Below, one piece after another: positions 25,138 through 35,200 of a stretch of DNA of 64,000 bases. The stretch spans positions 1,984,001 through 2,048,000 of the forward strand of contig NZ_VTFG01000002.1 in assembly GCF_008692035.1 (NCBI RefSeq). Direction: 5' to 3'. The position numbers and the translations under genes were made by a program. The stretch comes from Pseudomonas marginalis. GTDB taxonomy: Bacteria; Pseudomonadota; Gammaproteobacteria; Pseudomonadales; Pseudomonadaceae. Below the pieces are notes generated by a model, which had not been told where the DNA came from, did no database searches, and worked only from the letters and a program-made list of their open reading frames with translations. Numbering within the stretch: the first letter of the stretch is position 1; every line of letters starts with the position of its first letter.

Positions 25138-26553
25138 TTAGAACTGAAAGTACAGAAACGGTACGGCGTCGCGGCTGGCGATCAGCGCGAACGACAACAC
25201 AAACCCGGCCACCGGCCACAACGAAGCGGCCACCACAAACCAGGGCTGGGTACCGAAACGCTGCTCGCAACGCACCTGCCAGATCGGCGCAATGATGCAC
25301 ACCAGGCCCAGTAACGCCGCCATGCCGTGGGCCGGGCGCATGGCCACGGCCATGGCGTCACCCAAGGCCACGCCATGCATACCGAACTGGCCGGCGTACA
25401 TGGTCAGTGCCGAATGGAAGTCCGGCGCGCGGAACAAGGTCCAGGCCAGGCACACAAACAGTAACGTCAGGATGTGCGACAGCACCGGCGGAATGCGCGG
25501 CAGGCTCGACCGCGACCAGGCGCGATCCACACACAGCGCGATACCATGCGCCGCCCCCCACAACAGGTAGTTCCAACTGTCGCCGCCGTGCCACAACCCG
25601 GCGATCGCCATGGTCAGGAACAGGTTGCGATAGGTACGCCACACGCCGTCGCGGTTACCGCCCAGGGCGATATACAGGTAGTCGCGCAACCAGCTGGACA
25701 ACGACAAGTGCCAACGACGCCAGAAGTCCTGGATGCTGCTGGCCAGGTACGGGCGGTTGAAGTTTTCCGGGAAGTGAAAGCCCAGCATCAGGCCCAGGCC
25801 GATGGCCATGGCGCTGTAGCCGGCGAAGTCGAAGAACAGTTGCAGCGAATAGGCCAGGCAACCGATCCACGCATCCACCAGGCTCGGGTTTTCCAGGTGG
25901 AAGGCAATGTCCACCAACGGCGACAAGGTGTCCGCCACCAGCACTTTCATGCCCATGCCGATCATGAAGCGCCGCGCACCGAGGGAGAAATTCGGCCAGT
26001 TGAAATAACGCTGGTTCAGCTCACGGCGAACCCAGTCATAACGGATGATCGGGCCTGCAATCGAGTGGCCGAACATCGAAATGTACGTGGCGTAATTGAT
26101 GAAGCTGCGTTCCACCGGCACCGTATGACGGTGCACGTCCACCAGGTAGGAAATCGCCTGCAGCACGATAAATGACAAGCCGGCCGGCAAGGCCACGCGC
26201 TGCCAATCCAGCGGCATGGCGCCGTACCAGGTGATCACCTCGCTCACGGTACCGGCGACGATGTTGGCGTACTTGTACCAACACAGCACCGCCGTGTTGA
26301 ACACAATCAACGCGATCAACAGGCGCACCCGGCCTTTGCCGTCCTCACGGGAACGGTCCACCAGCAGGCCGCCGACCCATGCCACCACGGTCAACACCAT
26401 GTGCAGGAACAGGAACAACGGGCTCAGCCAGCCGTAGAACAACCAGCTGCCGATCAACAGGATGACGTTGCGCCAGCTCGGACGAGCCAGGGCATAGATC
26501 AACAGGAAGGCCGGCAGGAACAGCGTGAGGAATTCGAGTGAGGCAAAGACCAT
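25138..26553 (-). CDS. wssH: WssH, AlgI-like membrane-bound O-acyltransferase
   Basis: 471 residues, polytopic, full length for the AlgI family. It starts MVFASLEFLTLFLPAFLLIY. The MBOAT core is present: DFAGYSAMAIGLGLMLGFHFPENFNRPYLASSIQDFWRRWHLSLSSWLRDYLYIALGG contains the first conserved His, and GLWHGGDSWNYLLWGAAHG contains the second, catalytic His. It moves acetyl groups from the cytoplasm to the periplasm for cellulose acetylation. It lies between wssG (17-base gap) and wssI (12-base gap). Confidence 0.96.
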   Translation of the reverse strand: MVFASLEFLTLFLPAFLLIYALARPSWRNVILLIGSWLFYGWLSPLFLFLHMVLTVVAWVGGLLVDRSREDGKGRVRLLIALIVFNTAVLCWYKYANIVAGTVSEVITWYGAMPLDWQRVALPAGLSFIVLQAISYLVDVHRHTVPVERSFINYATYISMFGHSIAGPIIRYDWVRRELNQRYFNWPNFSLGARRFMIGMGMKVLVADTLSPLVDIAFHLENPSLVDAWIGCLAYSLQLFFDFAGYSAMAIGLGLMLGFHFPENFNRPYLASSIQDFWRRWHLSLSSWLRDYLYIALGGNRDGVWRTYRNLFLTMAIAGLWHGGDSWNYLLWGAAHGIALCVDRAWSRSSLPRIPPVLSHILTLLFVCLAWTLFRAPDFHSALTMYAGQFGMHGVALGDAMAVAMRPAHGMAALLGLVCIIAPIWQVRCEQRFGTQPWFVVAASLWPVAGFVLSFALIASRDAVPFLYFQF

Positions 26554-26570
26554 GGTGGTGTCGGGCCCGA

Positions 26571-27236
26571 TCAGTTAGCGAGTGCGTCGGAAGCGAACAG
26601 CAACTTCGAACCTGCAGCCGAAGGGACGGCCAGCACGCTATAGCGCTCACCCGCCTTGAGGGTGAACGTCAGCGGCTGCCCCACCGGAGCACCGGCGCAC
26701 TTGAGCTGCACCGACAATTCCAGCGGGTTGATCATGCGGCGTTGCAACGAACCTTCGGCCACCTTCTTGAACAGCTCGGCCTTTTGGGCCACGGCTTCCA
26801 GGCTGGCGTCGGCGCAGGCGGCATCGGCGTTGATAAAGGCCAGGGAAGCCTTGAGCGCGTTGAAGTCGTCCGGTTGCTCACGCACCACCAACTGGCGCGT
26901 GGCGCCCTGGGCGTCGACCAACGCGACCACGGTGGCGAATTCGCCGGGGGCCACGGTCACCGACAGGTCGACGTTTTTGCCGTCGCGGCTCAACACGCCC
27001 TTGATCGGCTTGTCACCCCCCACCACCGGCAGGAAGGCCGACACGGCTTTATCCCCGCTCAACACCAGGCTGGCCTTGGAACCGTCCGCCACCAGCTTCA
27101 ACTCACCGGGAGTGCCGTTGGCAAAACGCAGGAACGCTGCGTCTTGCTCCGGGCCGGTGGGGTACAACGGGATGTCGGCGCTGTAGGCGCTGACACTGGC
27201 GAGCAAGGTCGCCAGGCCCAGGGTCATGCGTTTCAT
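26571..27236 (-). CDS. wssG: WssG, AlgF-like periplasmic protein
   Basis: 221 residues with a signal peptide (MKRMTLGLATLLASVSAYS). The mature part starts ADIPLYPTGPEQDAAFLRFANGT and resembles AlgF, the alginate acetylation accessory protein, including the C-terminal FTLKAGERYSVLAV segment. No catalytic motif is seen; it is probably an adaptor of the acetylation complex. The start overlaps the wssF stop by one base. Confidence 0.93.
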   Translation of the reverse strand: MKRMTLGLATLLASVSAYSADIPLYPTGPEQDAAFLRFANGTPGELKLVADGSKASLVLSGDKAVSAFLPVVGGDKPIKGVLSRDGKNVDLSVTVAPGEFATVVALVDAQGATRQLVVREQPDDFNALKASLAFINADAACADASLEAVAQKAELFKKVAEGSLQRRMINPLELSVQLKCAGAPVGQPLTFTLKAGERYSVLAVPSAAGSKLLFASDALAN

Positions 27237-27901
27237 TATTTGCTTCCTTTACCGTAGGCCGATGGCGGCAGGTCGCCCAGGGCCGTACCAATGGCCTTGG
27301 CCCATTTCTGGTAGCCGTCGATGGTGAAGTGCTGGCCGTCAGTGGTGATCCACTCGCCCGGCTTGGAGAAGGTCAGCGAATCGATGTAGGTGCACGGCGC
27401 CACGTTACTGGCCAGGAAGGCCGACATCAGCTTGGTGCGGGTGTCGTCCTTCTTGTACTGGGAACCGACCTTGCCCCACGGCGGACCGACCCACACGCAC
27501 TTGGTGCCGGTGTCGGTGATCGCCTTGGTCAGCGAGGTCACGCTTTTCCAGGCCCAGGCCTTGGGGAACACCGGGTTGGTGTACGAGCCCATGGTGTCGC
27601 CGATGATCAGCACGACAACGTCGGGTTTGTCCTTGGCGATCAGTTCCTGGATCGGCGTGGTGCTCATGGCGTTCTTGCCGTAGATCACCGCTTTGCCGGT
27701 GGGCAGGCGCTCGCCGCCACACTCGACTTTTTTCGGTACGACCCAATCCGCCGCACCAGCACCGCAGGCACCGATGGAATGAACCACCGCGCCTTGCTTG
27801 GTCAGGTTGTCTTGCAGCGGGTTGAGCAACGAATCGGGAAAGCTCATATGACTTTCGCCAAGTACCAGCATGGTTAGGCCGGCAATCGCAGAAACAGGCA
27901 T
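27236..27901 (-). CDS. wssF: WssF, SGNH-hydrolase-like cellulose acetylation protein
   Basis: 221 residues. It begins with a short hydrophobic stretch (SAIAGLTMLVLGESHMS) that could serve as an export signal or as the first core strand. The SGNH-like pattern includes GESHMSFPDS (block I with Ser), PDVVVLIIGDTMG and the C-terminal DGQHFTIDGYQKWA with an Asp-x-x-His arrangement. In SBW25 WssF is one of four proteins needed for cellulose acetylation and is thought to present acetyl groups. It lies 17 bases after wssE. Confidence 0.9.
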   Translation of the reverse strand: MPVSAIAGLTMLVLGESHMSFPDSLLNPLQDNLTKQGAVVHSIGACGAGAADWVVPKKVECGGERLPTGKAVIYGKNAMSTTPIQELIAKDKPDVVVLIIGDTMGSYTNPVFPKAWAWKSVTSLTKAITDTGTKCVWVGPPWGKVGSQYKKDDTRTKLMSAFLASNVAPCTYIDSLTFSKPGEWITTDGQHFTIDGYQKWAKAIGTALGDLPPSAYGKGSK

Positions 27902-27918
27902 GAATGACTCCGATTTAA

Positions 27919-30900
27919 TCAGTTGGAATAAGGGGAACGGTACGGGCTGACCGGCAAAGGCATAGGTCCGCTCAGGTCTTCGAACAAGTAGCGCAGATAA
28001 GCATTACCCGCGTACTGGCGGTAATCCTGGGCGTTATCGAGTCCGATTTCACCCCCCAGGTAGAACCGCGAGCTGAGACGGTATTCGGCCGCCGCGTTGA
28101 AGCTATAGCCGACGCCGGTTTTGCTGGTGCTCTCGTACTTGGGATTATTCCTGGACGCTTGCAGCGTACTTTCGCCAGGGAAGAAATCCGCCCCATCTTG
28201 CGCGATATGCTGCAGGCCTACCGAACTTTTTACCTGGTAACTGAAGCGATCAAAGCTTTGTGCCCAACGAATCGGCACGCCCAGGGAGAAGAAGCGCTGC
28301 GGGCTGAAGTAACCACCGTTGCCGTAGGTGTAGAAGTCCTGGTTTTCCTTGAAGGTCATCGCCGAGCCGCTGATGCCCAGGGTCAACGTGTCCCGCTGGT
28401 TGTTGCGCAGGTACCAGTAGATGCCGCTGCCCAGTTCCAGGCGGGTGTTGTCTTCGACGTTATTGCCCAGCAATTCATGCAGCGACGCGTAGCCGTAGAC
28501 GCCCAGCTTCTGGTTGTCATAGCTCAGCTCACCACGGCCGCCGTTGGCGGTGACGCCGCCCCATTTGTTGCCATCGCCGTCTTCGGAACCCGCGAAGGAA
28601 GTGACACTGTCGGTGACCGGACGCCGGGAAATATTGGCGCCATAGCGGAAGTTCGAATTGGCCTCGAACGGACGCGAGACACTCACGCCACCCACCAGGG
28701 TGTTGTAGAGGAAGCCCAGCGGGCTGACCCCGACGTCGGCCTTGAGACCTTCATCCGGATTCTCGAACGCGACGGCCAAGCCAACACCGGTGTCGCTCTG
28801 GGAGCCCGCCGGTGTGGTGGTGCCTTTGCCGAAACGCGACAACGCATCGCTGCCCACGCTGCCCGCACTCAAGTGCACCGGCGTGACGCGCAACGCTATG
28901 GTGTTATCGCCCACCGGCATGCGCGCTTCGAACGGCGCTTCCACATCGGTGATCTTGCTCAAGCCTTTCTCGCCGTTATTGCTGCGCACGCTCAAGCCCT
29001 GCACCACATACCCGGTACGGTCACGCAGGATGGTATCCAGCGCACGCCGTGCCGGGCTCAGCTCGGGGCTGTCGATGGAGGCGATGGTCGACGGCGGCAC
29101 AAACGGGTCGCTCAGGTCGTTGGACGTCGCGCTGGCAAACGCGCTGGACGTGACGGTCTTGGTCGGTGCATCGATCGGCGGCGGCACGGCGCCGGCGACA
29201 GTCAGGTCGGTGACCTGGCGGCGCTGGCCCGGCAAGCCCACGAAGGGGTTAGACGATTTGCCCTGAGGTTCGGCCTGGGCCACCTGGGTCCTGGCCTTCA
29301 TCGCGGTTTCAATCGCCAGGGCCTTGCGCAGCAGTTCAGCGGCTTCGCTGTTCTTGCCCAGGCCCTGATAGATGCGTGCCGCCGAAGTGAGGATCTCCGG
29401 GTTGCCCGGTTCGAGCGCCAGGGCCTTGTCGCTGGCCGATTGCGCCAGGCTGCGGTCGTTGCCTTTCAGGGCGATGTCCGCCAGACCCAATTGCAGGCGC
29501 GCATTGTTCGGGTTCTGCTGGATCAACGGCGTGTACAGCTCCATGGCCTTCTTGCCATTGCCGCTGGCCGCGTACATGCGCGCCAGGGCACCGACACCCA
29601 ATGCGTCATTCGGGCGCTGGGCCAGGGCCGGGGAAAGCATGTCGTAGGCCGCCACCAGGTCGTTCTTCTCGCGCAGGGCGTCGGCCTGCTTGACCCGGTA
29701 CAGGTAGATCAAATCGTCATAGCGCTGGCGACCGATCTCGGTCAACGGCTGGTCTTGCACTTCGCGCAGGATCTCGCCCGCCTCGCTGTACTTGTTGGCC
29801 TTGAGCAGTACGTTGGCGTACAGCAGTTTCTGGTCGACAGTCGGGTTGGGGTTGTTCTCCACCACCTTCTGCATCATGTCCAGGCCGAACTGCGGGGCGC
29901 CCACTTCAACATAAGCAGCAGCCAGCACCGCCACGCGCTCAGGTTTTTGCCGGGTCAGCGACTCGGAACGACCAAGCAGCGCCAGGGCTTCCGGACGCTG
30001 GCCACGACGCGCCGTTTCGATGGCGATGTCCGTCTGCTGATGCAGGGCGATATCGATCGCCAGCTCGTTCATGTCCGCCGTGCGCTGGGCGGTTGGGATG
30101 CGCCCGAGGGTGGCCTCGGCTTGTTTCCACTCGCTCAATTCAGCCGACAACAGGGTGCTGGTGTACAGCGCATCCGGTTGGTTGGGCTGGGTCTTGAGCA
30201 GGCCGTCGATCAGGGCACGCGCATTGCGGATCTGACCGTCGCGCAGGTACATGCGCGCCAGGGCAAAGCGGGTCCAGGGGTTTTCCGGGTCGGCGTCGAG
30301 GGCCTGGCGGTAGGCGGCTTGCGCGGCCTTCAGGTCACCGCGCTGCTCGGCCAGTTTGCCGACCTGGGTAGCGCGCAGCGCGTTGATTTTCACGCTCGGC
30401 GCAAACTTGGCGCGCTGGGCCGGCGACACCGAGTCGATCAGCTTCAGGGCTTCATCCGGCTGGCCGGATTGGGACAATACGTTGATCAAACCGCTGAGCG
30501 CATCCGGGTCGCCAGGGTGACGGGCCAACACCTTGCGGTAGCCGGCTTCGGCAACGTCGAACTGGTTGTCCTGGGCCTGGAAACCGGCCAAGGCGATTGC
30601 CGCACCCGGTTGGCCCGGGTTCAGGCGCTCGGCCTGGGCCACCAGGTCGCGGGCCTGGGCACCGCGGCCGGCGCGCTGGGCGTCACGGCTCTGGCTGATC
30701 AGGTTCCAGTAACGCACGTCGTTCAGGGCCGACTGCCACGCGGCGCCACCGGGCAAGCGCGTGGCCTGCACCAGGTAGTTTTCCGCATCGCTGAAACGCT
30801 CTTGCTGTTGACGCAACACGCCCATGCCACCAAGGGCATCGACGTCATTGGATTTTTGCGCAAGGCGCGCCGTGAGCAGTGGCTCGGCGGTTTTCAAGTC

Positions 30901-31758
30901 GCCGTCGTCCAGGGCCTTGAACGCCTTGGTCATCTGCGGATCACGCTGCCAGGCACCGCCGCCCCTGCCTTGGGCGATGCCCTTGTCCATGAGCGCGCGG
31001 ATCTCGGTGTCATCCGGGTGCACGGTGAGAAATTGCTGGAACAGCGACACCTGGTCCGGCTTCGGTGGGCCGAGCCAGACCAGCGCAAAGCGCCAGGTTT
31101 CATCGGCGTTGCCGCCCACATCGTTGTTCGAGGCCAGCTTGGCCAACGCACGGATACCGTCCGGCCGGGTTGCCGGGTTGCGTGCCAGGTGCTTGGCCAG
31201 GAACAGCGCAACGATCGGATCGTTGGGCCGCTCACGGGTCAGGCGCTGCAGGCCGGCAATGGCCTCATTGGTGCCCTTGGCGGTAAAACCCAGGGTGTTG
31301 TAGTACTCACGGGCAATCAGGCCCTGGGGCTGGCGGCCCTGGAAAATCTGACGGTACAAGGCCACGGCCTTTTCGCGCTCGTCTTCGGGCTCACCCAATT
31401 CACGCGCCTGCTCCAGCAGCTTGGCATTTTCCGGCATGTTGACGGTGATGTCCTGCTCCAGCTGCAACGCCTGGCGCGGCACCGGGCTCAGCGCTTGCAG
31501 TCGGGCCAGGTACTTTTGCGCCTCGGCCGGGTGGTTCTGCTGCATCTGGATCAGGCCGATGCCATAAAGCGCGTCCGGCTGCTCGGGGCTCAGGTTAAGC
31601 AGTTTCTGCCAGGTCTCCAGGGCCCGCTCGGGGTTTTTCTTCGCCTGCCAGTAGTAGCCCTGCTCGATCAGCAGGGACTGCGGGTCGCTGGTTTCAGCGA
31701 AGCTGGCGGTCGAGGCCAGGGCGGCGAGAATCGCAATGGCTAGCGTGTGACGGCGCAT
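27919..31758 (-). CDS. wssE: WssE, BcsC cellulose export protein
   Basis: 1279 residues. A signal peptide (MRRHTLAIAILAALASTASFA) is followed by some twenty TPR-like repeats to about residue 850, a proline-rich linker, and a C-terminal BcsC beta-barrel domain from about residue 930 that ends in aromatic residues. BcsC forms the outer-membrane pore for cellulose, and its periplasmic TPR scaffold contacts the synthase complex. The start overlaps the wssD end by 19 bases. The length is in the normal BcsC range, and no frameshift or stop is seen. Confidence 0.97.
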   Translation of the reverse strand: MRRHTLAIAILAALASTASFAETSDPQSLLIEQGYYWQAKKNPERALETWQKLLNLSPEQPDALYGIGLIQMQQNHPAEAQKYLARLQALSPVPRQALQLEQDITVNMPENAKLLEQARELGEPEDEREKAVALYRQIFQGRQPQGLIAREYYNTLGFTAKGTNEAIAGLQRLTRERPNDPIVALFLAKHLARNPATRPDGIRALAKLASNNDVGGNADETWRFALVWLGPPKPDQVSLFQQFLTVHPDDTEIRALMDKGIAQGRGGGAWQRDPQMTKAFKALDDGDLKTAEPLLTARLAQKSNDVDALGGMGVLRQQQERFSDAENYLVQATRLPGGAAWQSALNDVRYWNLISQSRDAQRAGRGAQARDLVAQAERLNPGQPGAAIALAGFQAQDNQFDVAEAGYRKVLARHPGDPDALSGLINVLSQSGQPDEALKLIDSVSPAQRAKFAPSVKINALRATQVGKLAEQRGDLKAAQAAYRQALDADPENPWTRFALARMYLRDGQIRNARALIDGLLKTQPNQPDALYTSTLLSAELSEWKQAEATLGRIPTAQRTADMNELAIDIALHQQTDIAIETARRGQRPEALALLGRSESLTRQKPERVAVLAAAYVEVGAPQFGLDMMQKVVENNPNPTVDQKLLYANVLLKANKYSEAGEILREVQDQPLTEIGRQRYDDLIYLYRVKQADALREKNDLVAAYDMLSPALAQRPNDALGVGALARMYAASGNGKKAMELYTPLIQQNPNNARLQLGLADIALKGNDRSLAQSASDKALALEPGNPEILTSAARIYQGLGKNSEAAELLRKALAIETAMKARTQVAQAEPQGKSSNPFVGLPGQRRQVTDLTVAGAVPPPIDAPTKTVTSSAFASATSNDLSDPFVPPSTIASIDSPELSPARRALDTILRDRTGYVVQGLSVRSNNGEKGLSKITDVEAPFEARMPVGDNTIALRVTPVHLSAGSVGSDALSRFGKGTTTPAGSQSDTGVGLAVAFENPDEGLKADVGVSPLGFLYNTLVGGVSVSRPFEANSNFRYGANISRRPVTDSVTSFAGSEDGDGNKWGGVTANGGRGELSYDNQKLGVYGYASLHELLGNNVEDNTRLELGSGIYWYLRNNQRDTLTLGISGSAMTFKENQDFYTYGNGGYFSPQRFFSLGVPIRWAQSFDRFSYQVKSSVGLQHIAQDGADFFPGESTLQASRNNPKYESTSKTGVGYSFNAAAEYRLSSRFYLGGEIGLDNAQDYRQYAGNAYLRYLFEDLSGPMPLPVSPYRSPYSN

Positions 31759-32936
31759 GCTGCCTCCCAGGAAAGTTTGACCGTACCGTCTTGTTCAAAA
31801 CGGTACTTCTGATCGGAAAAGCCTTGGCTGAACAGGCTGAGCATGTAGTCGTAGTAGATCGGCTGCGCGCTGTCCGGCGCCGAGGGCGCCAGGGCTTTGT
31901 TAAGCGCGTCGTCGACCTTGGCCTTTTGCAGTTGTGCCAGGGCGGTTTCGCCACGGGCCTGGAAGAAGGCAATGGTCGACGCCGAGAAGCCGATCGGCGA
32001 ATAGCCGTTGTTCTTCTCGACTTCGCCGGTGGTGACGTGGATTTTCTCCGGCGGAAAGCCGGTGGCCGCCGCAGCCGTCGCCCGGGACATGCCCCCCAGG
32101 GACTTGAGCATGCCCGCCGCGAGTGGATCGGCCTTGGCGGTCATGCCGGCCCACATGTAGGTGCGGATCGCGTCGTAGCTGCCCAGGTCATCGGAGAACG
32201 GGTCGACCACAAACAGCCCGGTGTTGGCACTGGTCGCACGGTAACCGACCCAGTTGGCCGCCAGGCCATGGGGGTTGCTGGCGGTGTCGGCGAGCATCCG
32301 CGCGTTGCTTTCGGCCACTTCGTTCCAGCCGGCATTCGGCCGCTCTTTATGAAAGCGACGTAGCTGCGCCAGCACCTGGTAGCTCGGGTTGAACCGCCAC
32401 AGACCACCGGCATGGGCGTAACCCACCGGCCCCGGCAACAGCATCTTGCCCAGGCCCGGCACACGCACGATCAGGTTGCGTTCCACATTGGCCAGCACCA
32501 ATTGCGCATCGGCGCGGTATTGCGGTGCATTCCACACGCGGGCCGCTTCAAGCAGGGCGTAGGCCATCCACAAATCCGCGTCGCTGGCAGAGTTGGGGTC
32601 GATCACGCCCCAGGTGTTGTCAGGCTTTTTGCCCCACAACCAACCTGGCAGGTTCTGGCCGATATCGGCCCCCGACATGTTGGCCTTGGTCCAGGTCCAC
32701 AGCTTGTCGAAGCTGCCACGGTCGTTGCCGACCAGGGCGAAGAACATCGCGTAGGACTGCCCTTCCGAGCTGCTCTCGGTAGGTTTCATGGAGGAGTTGA
32801 GCACGCGGCCGTCGTCCTGCACGAAGCGCTTGGCATAGTTCTGCCACAACGGCCAGTCGCAGCTCTGTGCCTGCGCCACACCAGCACACATCAGCGAGCC
32901 CAGCGCTATCAGGGCCATGCTACGCAGCGGGCTCAT
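31740..32936 (-). CDS. wssD: WssD, BcsZ endo-1,4-beta-glucanase (GH8)
   Basis: 398 residues from the ATG at 32936, which overlaps the wssC stop (ATGA). A signal peptide ends at about residue 23 (GVAQA). GH8 motifs are present: SSEGQSYAMFFAL with the general-acid Glu, and DADLWMAYALLEAARVW with an active-site Asp. BcsZ trims cellulose in the periplasm and is needed for proper export. An open frame continues upstream to 33437, but it runs inside wssC and is rejected. Confidence 0.97.
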   Translation of the reverse strand: MSPLRSMALIALGSLMCAGVAQAQSCDWPLWQNYAKRFVQDDGRVLNSSMKPTESSSEGQSYAMFFALVGNDRGSFDKLWTWTKANMSGADIGQNLPGWLWGKKPDNTWGVIDPNSASDADLWMAYALLEAARVWNAPQYRADAQLVLANVERNLIVRVPGLGKMLLPGPVGYAHAGGLWRFNPSYQVLAQLRRFHKERPNAGWNEVAESNARMLADTASNPHGLAANWVGYRATSANTGLFVVDPFSDDLGSYDAIRTYMWAGMTAKADPLAAGMLKSLGGMSRATAAAATGFPPEKIHVTTGEVEKNNGYSPIGFSASTIAFFQARGETALAQLQKAKVDDALNKALAPSAPDSAQPIYYDYMLSLFSQGFSDQKYRFEQDGTVKLSWEAACAVTR

Positions 32937-35200
32937 GCCAACCGCCGTTTTGCACGGGCACGCAGCGACAGGTAGATCAGCGACGTGACCACCGCCAGGC
33001 TGAGGAAGGTGATCAACAGCATCCACCCCAGGTGCTGGGACAGTTGCCACTGCATGAACTTGAAGTAGTTGAGCTTGCCGACGTAGTACTGCTCGTCCGC
33101 CACCAGCGAGCTGATCTGCGTGCCTTGCACCACCGCCAGGCTGCCCTGGATCGAATCTTTGTAGTCGTCGCCGCCGATCAGGGCGGAGGTAGCTTCCAGC
33201 AGGCCTTGCGGCTGGTTGCTGGCGATCAGTACCACGCTGCGCCCGGACTTGAGCGGCGATTGGAAACCGGCCAGCCAGGTGCTGCTGCTCAAGCTGTTGA
33301 AGGTGATCCCGGTATTGGCCTTGTGGATATTGGCCGCCGGATCGGGGCTGACCCAGCTGCGCACATAACGCGGCAGGTCCGACAACAGGAACTGATGCTG
33401 CGCGCCATCGCTGGTCGCCGGCAGGTACTGCTGCCACTGCTTGAGCAGCGGTTGGTTGGCGGCGGTGGCGAGCACCAGCAGGTCCTTGTCGGCGACGCTT
33501 TGCACATCTTTGGCCTGTACCACTTTCACCGCAGTCGCCGGGTAACCGGTGGCTTCGCCGAAGCGGCCGAGCACGGTCAGGTAAGCGGTGATTTCATCGG
33601 TGCCGAAGTTGTCCGGCATGACCACGGCGGATTCCGACAGGTCGGCCAGGCGCGTGAACGGGAAACCGGAGTCGTTGAACACACCCAGGTTAGGCATGGC
33701 GATGTAGTGCTGGTAACCGGTGACATCGAGGGTCGAGTCCGGATCGACGGAACCGCGCATGTTGTCGACGATAATGTCGCGGCATTCGCCTTCCTTGATG
33801 TAGTCGTACATAAAGCGCAGCTGCAGCTTGGACTTGGGCGATGCCGAGCTGATCGGCAACAGGGTCGTCACTTCACGGGGCAGGCTTTCGTCTTTCTTCA
33901 ACTGGTCGAGCAGGGTTTGACCGCCGCCCAGGTTGGTCACCGACGGCAGCGCCACGGACTTCATGAACTGGTCATTCAGACCGATCAGCAGCGCGGAATT
34001 GGTCGACACCTGCTGGGGGGTGTAACGGTATTTGAGGTGCAGCGGCACGCCTTCTTCGCGCCAGTTGAACAGGTCAGGCGGCAGGCGCATGTCGACGCTG
34101 ATGGCGCCGGGATTGTAGCCCGACACACTGAGTTTCTGCTGCTCGACCAACTCACCGAGGCGCACCGGGCGGTTGCTCGGCAGCCAGTTCGGGGCGTCAT
34201 AGGGACGGCGCGGCGCGAGGGCTTCGAGCTTGGTGATGACCACGCTGTTGCCGGCCAATACCGGGCTACCCAGCACCACGGCGGTGGCGGCGCGCTTGAG
34301 CTCTTGCGCGTCACGGCCGGTGACGATCAGCAGCTTGCCATTGGCGTCGGTGGGGTTGGCGATCAGGGTCAACGTCGGGCCGGTCGGCTTGGCGATGGCG
34401 ACACCGTGCACATCCATGGCTTCGGCGGTTTGCACCAGCACGATGGCATTGCCCTTGGCCGGCAGCTCGCCGAGGGTGGTCGGGAAGGTCGCGCCACGGT
34501 AGCTGGCGAGGCCGCCGATCCAAGACGACAACGCACCGGCCGCTTCCAGGGCGGCACTGTCCGGCGCGGTGGCGAACACGAACGGCAGGCTCACCCGGCG
34601 CGCGTCACGCTTATCGAAGAATGGCAGCGGCAGCACGGCCAGGTCGTCCTTGAGGACGATCGGCTCGACCTGCACTTTCAGCTCACTGCTGTTGCTGATC
34701 TTGGCCCACAGGCTGCTGTGCAACGGGTCTTCGCAGGACATGGTGTAGTGACCGATGAACTGCAGGCTCAAGCGGTTGAATTCGGTGATCAACTTCGGCG
34801 GGATCTGCACCAGTTGTTCCTGCTGAGTGCCGGCCCCCTCTTTGGGCAACGCCAGGCTGGCGGCTACTTCGCCGTTGACCAGCACGTTGATCTGCGACAG
34901 GTCCGCCAGCAACGCCGGCGAGTAGCTGTACTTGAGCAACAGTTGCGCGCCCTTGACCACTTCGTCGGCACGAATGTCGAAGTTGACGCTGTCGGAAGAC
35001 TCCACCCCTTGCAGGTTCATGGTGTCGCGACGCCCCAATTGCTTGAGGGTCAGGCTGTAGCCGTTGTCGGTGCTTTGCACGGGCACGGTGGTCACCGCTT
35101 GCTCGGCAGCTTGCGCCAGGGTGTTGAAACCCATCAGCGAGGCGATCATCAGCGCGAGTGCACGGCGCGGATGAGGGCGAGCGAAAATCTTCGAGGTCAT
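32933..35200 (-). CDS. wssC: WssC, BcsB cyclic-di-GMP-associated cellulose synthase subunit
   Basis: 755 residues. It has a signal peptide (ALALMIASLMGFNTLAQA), a long periplasmic region with alternating carbohydrate-binding and flavodoxin-like domains, and a single C-terminal membrane helix (WMLLITFLSLAVVTSLIYL) followed by a basic tail. BcsB guides the glucan through the periplasm, and its C-terminal helix is needed for BcsA activity. The start overlaps the wssB stop by four bases (ATGA), and the stop overlaps the wssD start. Confidence 0.97.
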   Translation of the reverse strand: MTSKIFARPHPRRALALMIASLMGFNTLAQAAEQAVTTVPVQSTDNGYSLTLKQLGRRDTMNLQGVESSDSVNFDIRADEVVKGAQLLLKYSYSPALLADLSQINVLVNGEVAASLALPKEGAGTQQEQLVQIPPKLITEFNRLSLQFIGHYTMSCEDPLHSSLWAKISNSSELKVQVEPIVLKDDLAVLPLPFFDKRDARRVSLPFVFATAPDSAALEAAGALSSWIGGLASYRGATFPTTLGELPAKGNAIVLVQTAEAMDVHGVAIAKPTGPTLTLIANPTDANGKLLIVTGRDAQELKRAATAVVLGSPVLAGNSVVITKLEALAPRRPYDAPNWLPSNRPVRLGELVEQQKLSVSGYNPGAISVDMRLPPDLFNWREEGVPLHLKYRYTPQQVSTNSALLIGLNDQFMKSVALPSVTNLGGGQTLLDQLKKDESLPREVTTLLPISSASPKSKLQLRFMYDYIKEGECRDIIVDNMRGSVDPDSTLDVTGYQHYIAMPNLGVFNDSGFPFTRLADLSESAVVMPDNFGTDEITAYLTVLGRFGEATGYPATAVKVVQAKDVQSVADKDLLVLATAANQPLLKQWQQYLPATSDGAQHQFLLSDLPRYVRSWVSPDPAANIHKANTGITFNSLSSSTWLAGFQSPLKSGRSVVLIASNQPQGLLEATSALIGGDDYKDSIQGSLAVVQGTQISSLVADEQYYVGKLNYFKFMQWQLSQHLGWMLLITFLSLAVVTSLIYLSLRARAKRRLA

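Noticed and set aside
28159..31743. Plus-strand open frame of 1194 codons
   Set aside because: Antisense to the BcsC gene, whose TPR and barrel domains are unmistakable.
32937..33437. N-terminal extension of the endoglucanase frame
   Set aside because: The extension lies inside wssC in another frame; the ATG at 32936 starts a proper signal peptide and overlaps the wssC stop.
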